Assembly: GCA_004154925.1 (NCBI GenBank)
Contig: QJNS01000162.1
Location: forward strand, 62,001 to 126,000
Source: Monosporascus cannonballus
Taxonomy: Eukaryota; Ascomycota; Sordariomycetes; Xylariales
Direction of reading: 5' to 3'
DNA length: 64,000 nt
In this document: one piece after another, positions 62,196 through 64,000 of the stretch
How positions within the stretch are numbered: the first letter of the stretch is position 1
Layout of the letters: every line of letters begins with the position of its first letter
The notes under the pieces: model-generated
What the model was told of the DNA's origin: nothing
The model's database searches: none
What the model saw: only the letters and a program-made list of their open reading frames with translations
Position numbers and translations under genes: made by a program

Positions 62196-63540
62196 TTATG
62201 GTTCGAAAATATCGATATTATTATACATCGTTTTTGTTATTTGCGGTATAATTTGGAAAATCGAATCACTTATAATATATTCGTGTAATTTATTTAGGGA
62301 TATATTGCTTTTATTTTTTATAATCCGGATATTCACGTCGTCCATAATATATGGCGTATATTTTGCCGTATTAATTAAGTGTTTCGGGACAGACTTTTTT
62401 GGTTTAATTTTTGTATTTGTGTAATTACGTTTATAATGCTTTTTTATTATGTTTGCGATATTTATTCAATAAGCCTTTTGGCTTTTCGTATTTTTTATCG
62501 AACTTTGTATCGGGATAATCCCAATTAGACTTTTTTTCATAGGTCTAAGATATCTTTGTCTTAAATTATGTTAATAATTTTGCTATCGTTTTGTTAATTA
62601 TTCCTAAATTATTTTTTCTATATAGGCATTAGTTATTTTATCGTGGCTTTTTAAGTTTTTTGTATTTGAAAACTTTATATTCTCTTTTGCCCTAATTAAA
62701 GCATTTAATCTGGTATTAGTTTTATTTATGGATAATACCGAATTCCATAAATCCTAACGCCGTTCCGTAAAAAGTTAAAAATAAGTTTCGTTTTTTCCCT
62801 TAGTTAGACCTATTATATCTTAAACGTAAGATATATTATTTTTTTATCGTTTTTTAAATTATGAATTATTAATTTTAATTACTTTTATAACATACCGGTT
62901 TAAAATAATTAATTGTTTAATGTGAATAATTTTATTTTTATATTATTTTGTAATATTTTGCACAATATATTGATAAAAATGTTAGTTTCGTTATTTCTTG
63001 ACTTGGTTGTGGTCGTAAAAGTTTTGAAAGATATCGTCTACTTAAATACGGATCCTTTTTATCGGTATTATAAAAGTTATTAGGCCGGAAATCGTTTTTT
63101 AACCGGATTACCGAAATTATTACGCAATTTATTTTGGAAATTAGTACAAAATAAAAGAATTTTATTAATAAAACATCTTTTATTCGATTTTTTTATTTCT
63201 AGGAAATTTTTCAAAATAGGCTTAAATTAATGAATGGTATTTTCCCTAAGGTATGTTTTTATTGTTAAAACTTGATCCATAAAGTTATTAAGGTTTAGGA
63301 AATATAAGTAAATTCGTGCTTAAGTTAATAATATTTAAAAATTATCTTTTTATCCTATAACTCCGGCTTTTTAAGTTTTATATGGGCGAAAAAGGTTTAG
63401 GTCAGTAATATAATCCAAATTTGTCGGATTTCTTTTTTAGTTCCCGAATTTAAGCCTAAAGCTATTAAATAAGGATTTTTTAAATGTTAATTGATATTTT
63501 GACAATATTTAATATTGCTTAGAATTTAACGGTATTATTA
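62196..63540 (-). pseudogene. gag: K gag remnant
   Basis: The zinc knuckle at 62662-62703 starts CFN, keeps Lys at the usual place and ends FKY; a stop sits at the second Cys position and Tyr at the His and last Cys. TAA at the shared gag-end position (62196-62198), with an unmutated CCCAG next to it. The plus-strand open frame 62158-62424 is its complement. Confidence 0.78.
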
Positions 63541-63557
63541 AATACAAATTTGCAATA

Positions 63558-63952
63558 TATAACGGCTAAACGGTTTAACTAATTATTAAACCTCAAGTTA
63601 ATAGATTTTTATTAATAGGAATATCATAAAAATCCAACTAATAAATATAGTAACGTATTACGTCTTATAATATGAAAAGTGCCTTAAATTACGGTATTAT
63701 AAATAATTAATATTAATAAATATTATAAATTAAAGTTATCTACATTATGGAAATAATAAACATATATATTTTTCCTTTTTTGGCTTAATTATTCGTAATT
63801 ACGTTATTAATAATTCTTACGATTACTTAAAATCACCTTTAATTATTACTAATTGCTGGTTTAGCAGTAATTACCGTGACGTAACCCGGGAGATAGCCCG
63901 GATGTTCCCTATCTGATTAATTCTCGAGACCGGAATTTGTCGGATCGTAATA
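63558..63952 (-). repeat. K 5' LTR (U3 type 5)
   Basis: 395 bp, TATAACGGC to TCGTAATA. U3 words as in J; TGACGTAACCC stands where J has TTACGTAACCC. Confidence 0.9.
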
Positions 63953-64000
63953 CGAAAAAATTCTTCTTATGTATAAAGGCGTTTTACACTTCATAACGTT
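63953..64000 (+). other. F resumes after K and runs off the window
   Basis: Starts with the second copy of K's target duplication (CGAAA). The remaining 43 bases should belong to the antisense-ORF region of F; too short to align with confidence. Confidence 0.5.

Larger units (their letters stand above)
57223..63952 (-). mobile_element. K: complete Gypsy chromovirus-like element inside F
   Basis: 6730 bp, minus strand. LTRs at 57223-57610 and 63558-63952. The target duplication is CAAAA (57218-57222) and CGAAA (63953-63957), one G-to-A apart. U3 type 5, as in solo LTR J. Linker 61641-62195 shows no domain. Confidence 0.92.
30254..64000 (+). mobile_element. F: Gypsy chromovirus-like element, interrupted by G, H, I and K
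   Basis: Plus-strand element whose 5' LTR is 30254-30754; the 3' LTR lies beyond the window. Between the insertions its sequence reads in order: gag 30870-32227, linker to about 39700, protease-RT-RNase H to 41396, RNase H-integrase 48113-48596, integrase-chromodomain 55850-57030, then the antisense-ORF region 57031-57222 and 63953-64000. TGTAT (30249-30253) is the candidate left copy of its target duplication. Confidence 0.88.

Noticed and set aside
1..64000. CRISPR arrays, tRNA or rRNA genes, bacterial operons
   Set aside because: No regular spacer-repeat pattern, cloverleaf or rRNA core sequence was seen; tandem repeats are confined to LTR U3 regions.

Overview
The window is a 64-kb block of nested, dead LTR retrotransposons, with no intact host gene, tRNA, rRNA or CRISPR array visible on either strand. 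It is strongly AT-biased. Everywhere CA/TG dinucleotides are replaced by TA, Cys and Trp codons have become Tyr or stop codons, and Asp/Gly codons have become Asn/Lys/Arg. This is what repeat-induced point mutation (RIP) does in filamentous ascomycetes, so the source is most likely a pezizomycotine fungus and the region an AT-rich heterochromatic isochore. The species cannot be told from the sequence.

Nearly all of it comes from one Ty3/Gypsy chromovirus-like family (my grouping), about 6.7-6.9 kb per copy: LTR, gag with a CCHC zinc knuckle, an unrecognised linker, retropepsin, reverse transcriptase, RNase H, integrase, chromodomain, an extra antisense ORF, polypurine tract, LTR. The LTRs begin TG, end CA, and make 5-bp target duplications.

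Layout: (1) 1-2390, rearranged fragments of two copies plus an LTR. (2) E1, 2391-29536, minus strand, interrupted by B1 (4911-11690, plus) and C (11857-25406, plus); C is itself interrupted by D (16011-22751, minus). (3) 29537-30253, a more diverged integrase remnant. (4) F, starting at 30254, plus strand and running off the window, interrupted by G (32228-39089, minus), H (41397-48107, plus), I (48597-55844, plus, carrying solo LTR J at 53788-54162) and K (57223-63952, minus). Cutting out each insertion with one target duplication rejoins the host element's reading order, which proves the nesting.

The most unusual content is the ORF between the chromodomain and the 3' LTR, on the strand opposite gag-pol. 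In eight copies it keeps a six-position register C-x2-C-x6-C-x8-C-x2-C-x6-C, with each Cys either kept or changed to Tyr in 44 of 48 positions, followed by a charged coiled-coil-like tail. That spacing is that of GAL4-type Zn2Cys6 DNA-binding domains. The LTRs share R/U5 but fall into about six U3 types, each with its own array of short motifs, and the antisense ORF type goes with the U3 type. A self-encoded, LTR-specific regulator cassette that is exchanged between elements is my leading hypothesis. The chromodomain would explain why the copies pile up in one another, since chromoviral chromodomains direct integration to heterochromatin.
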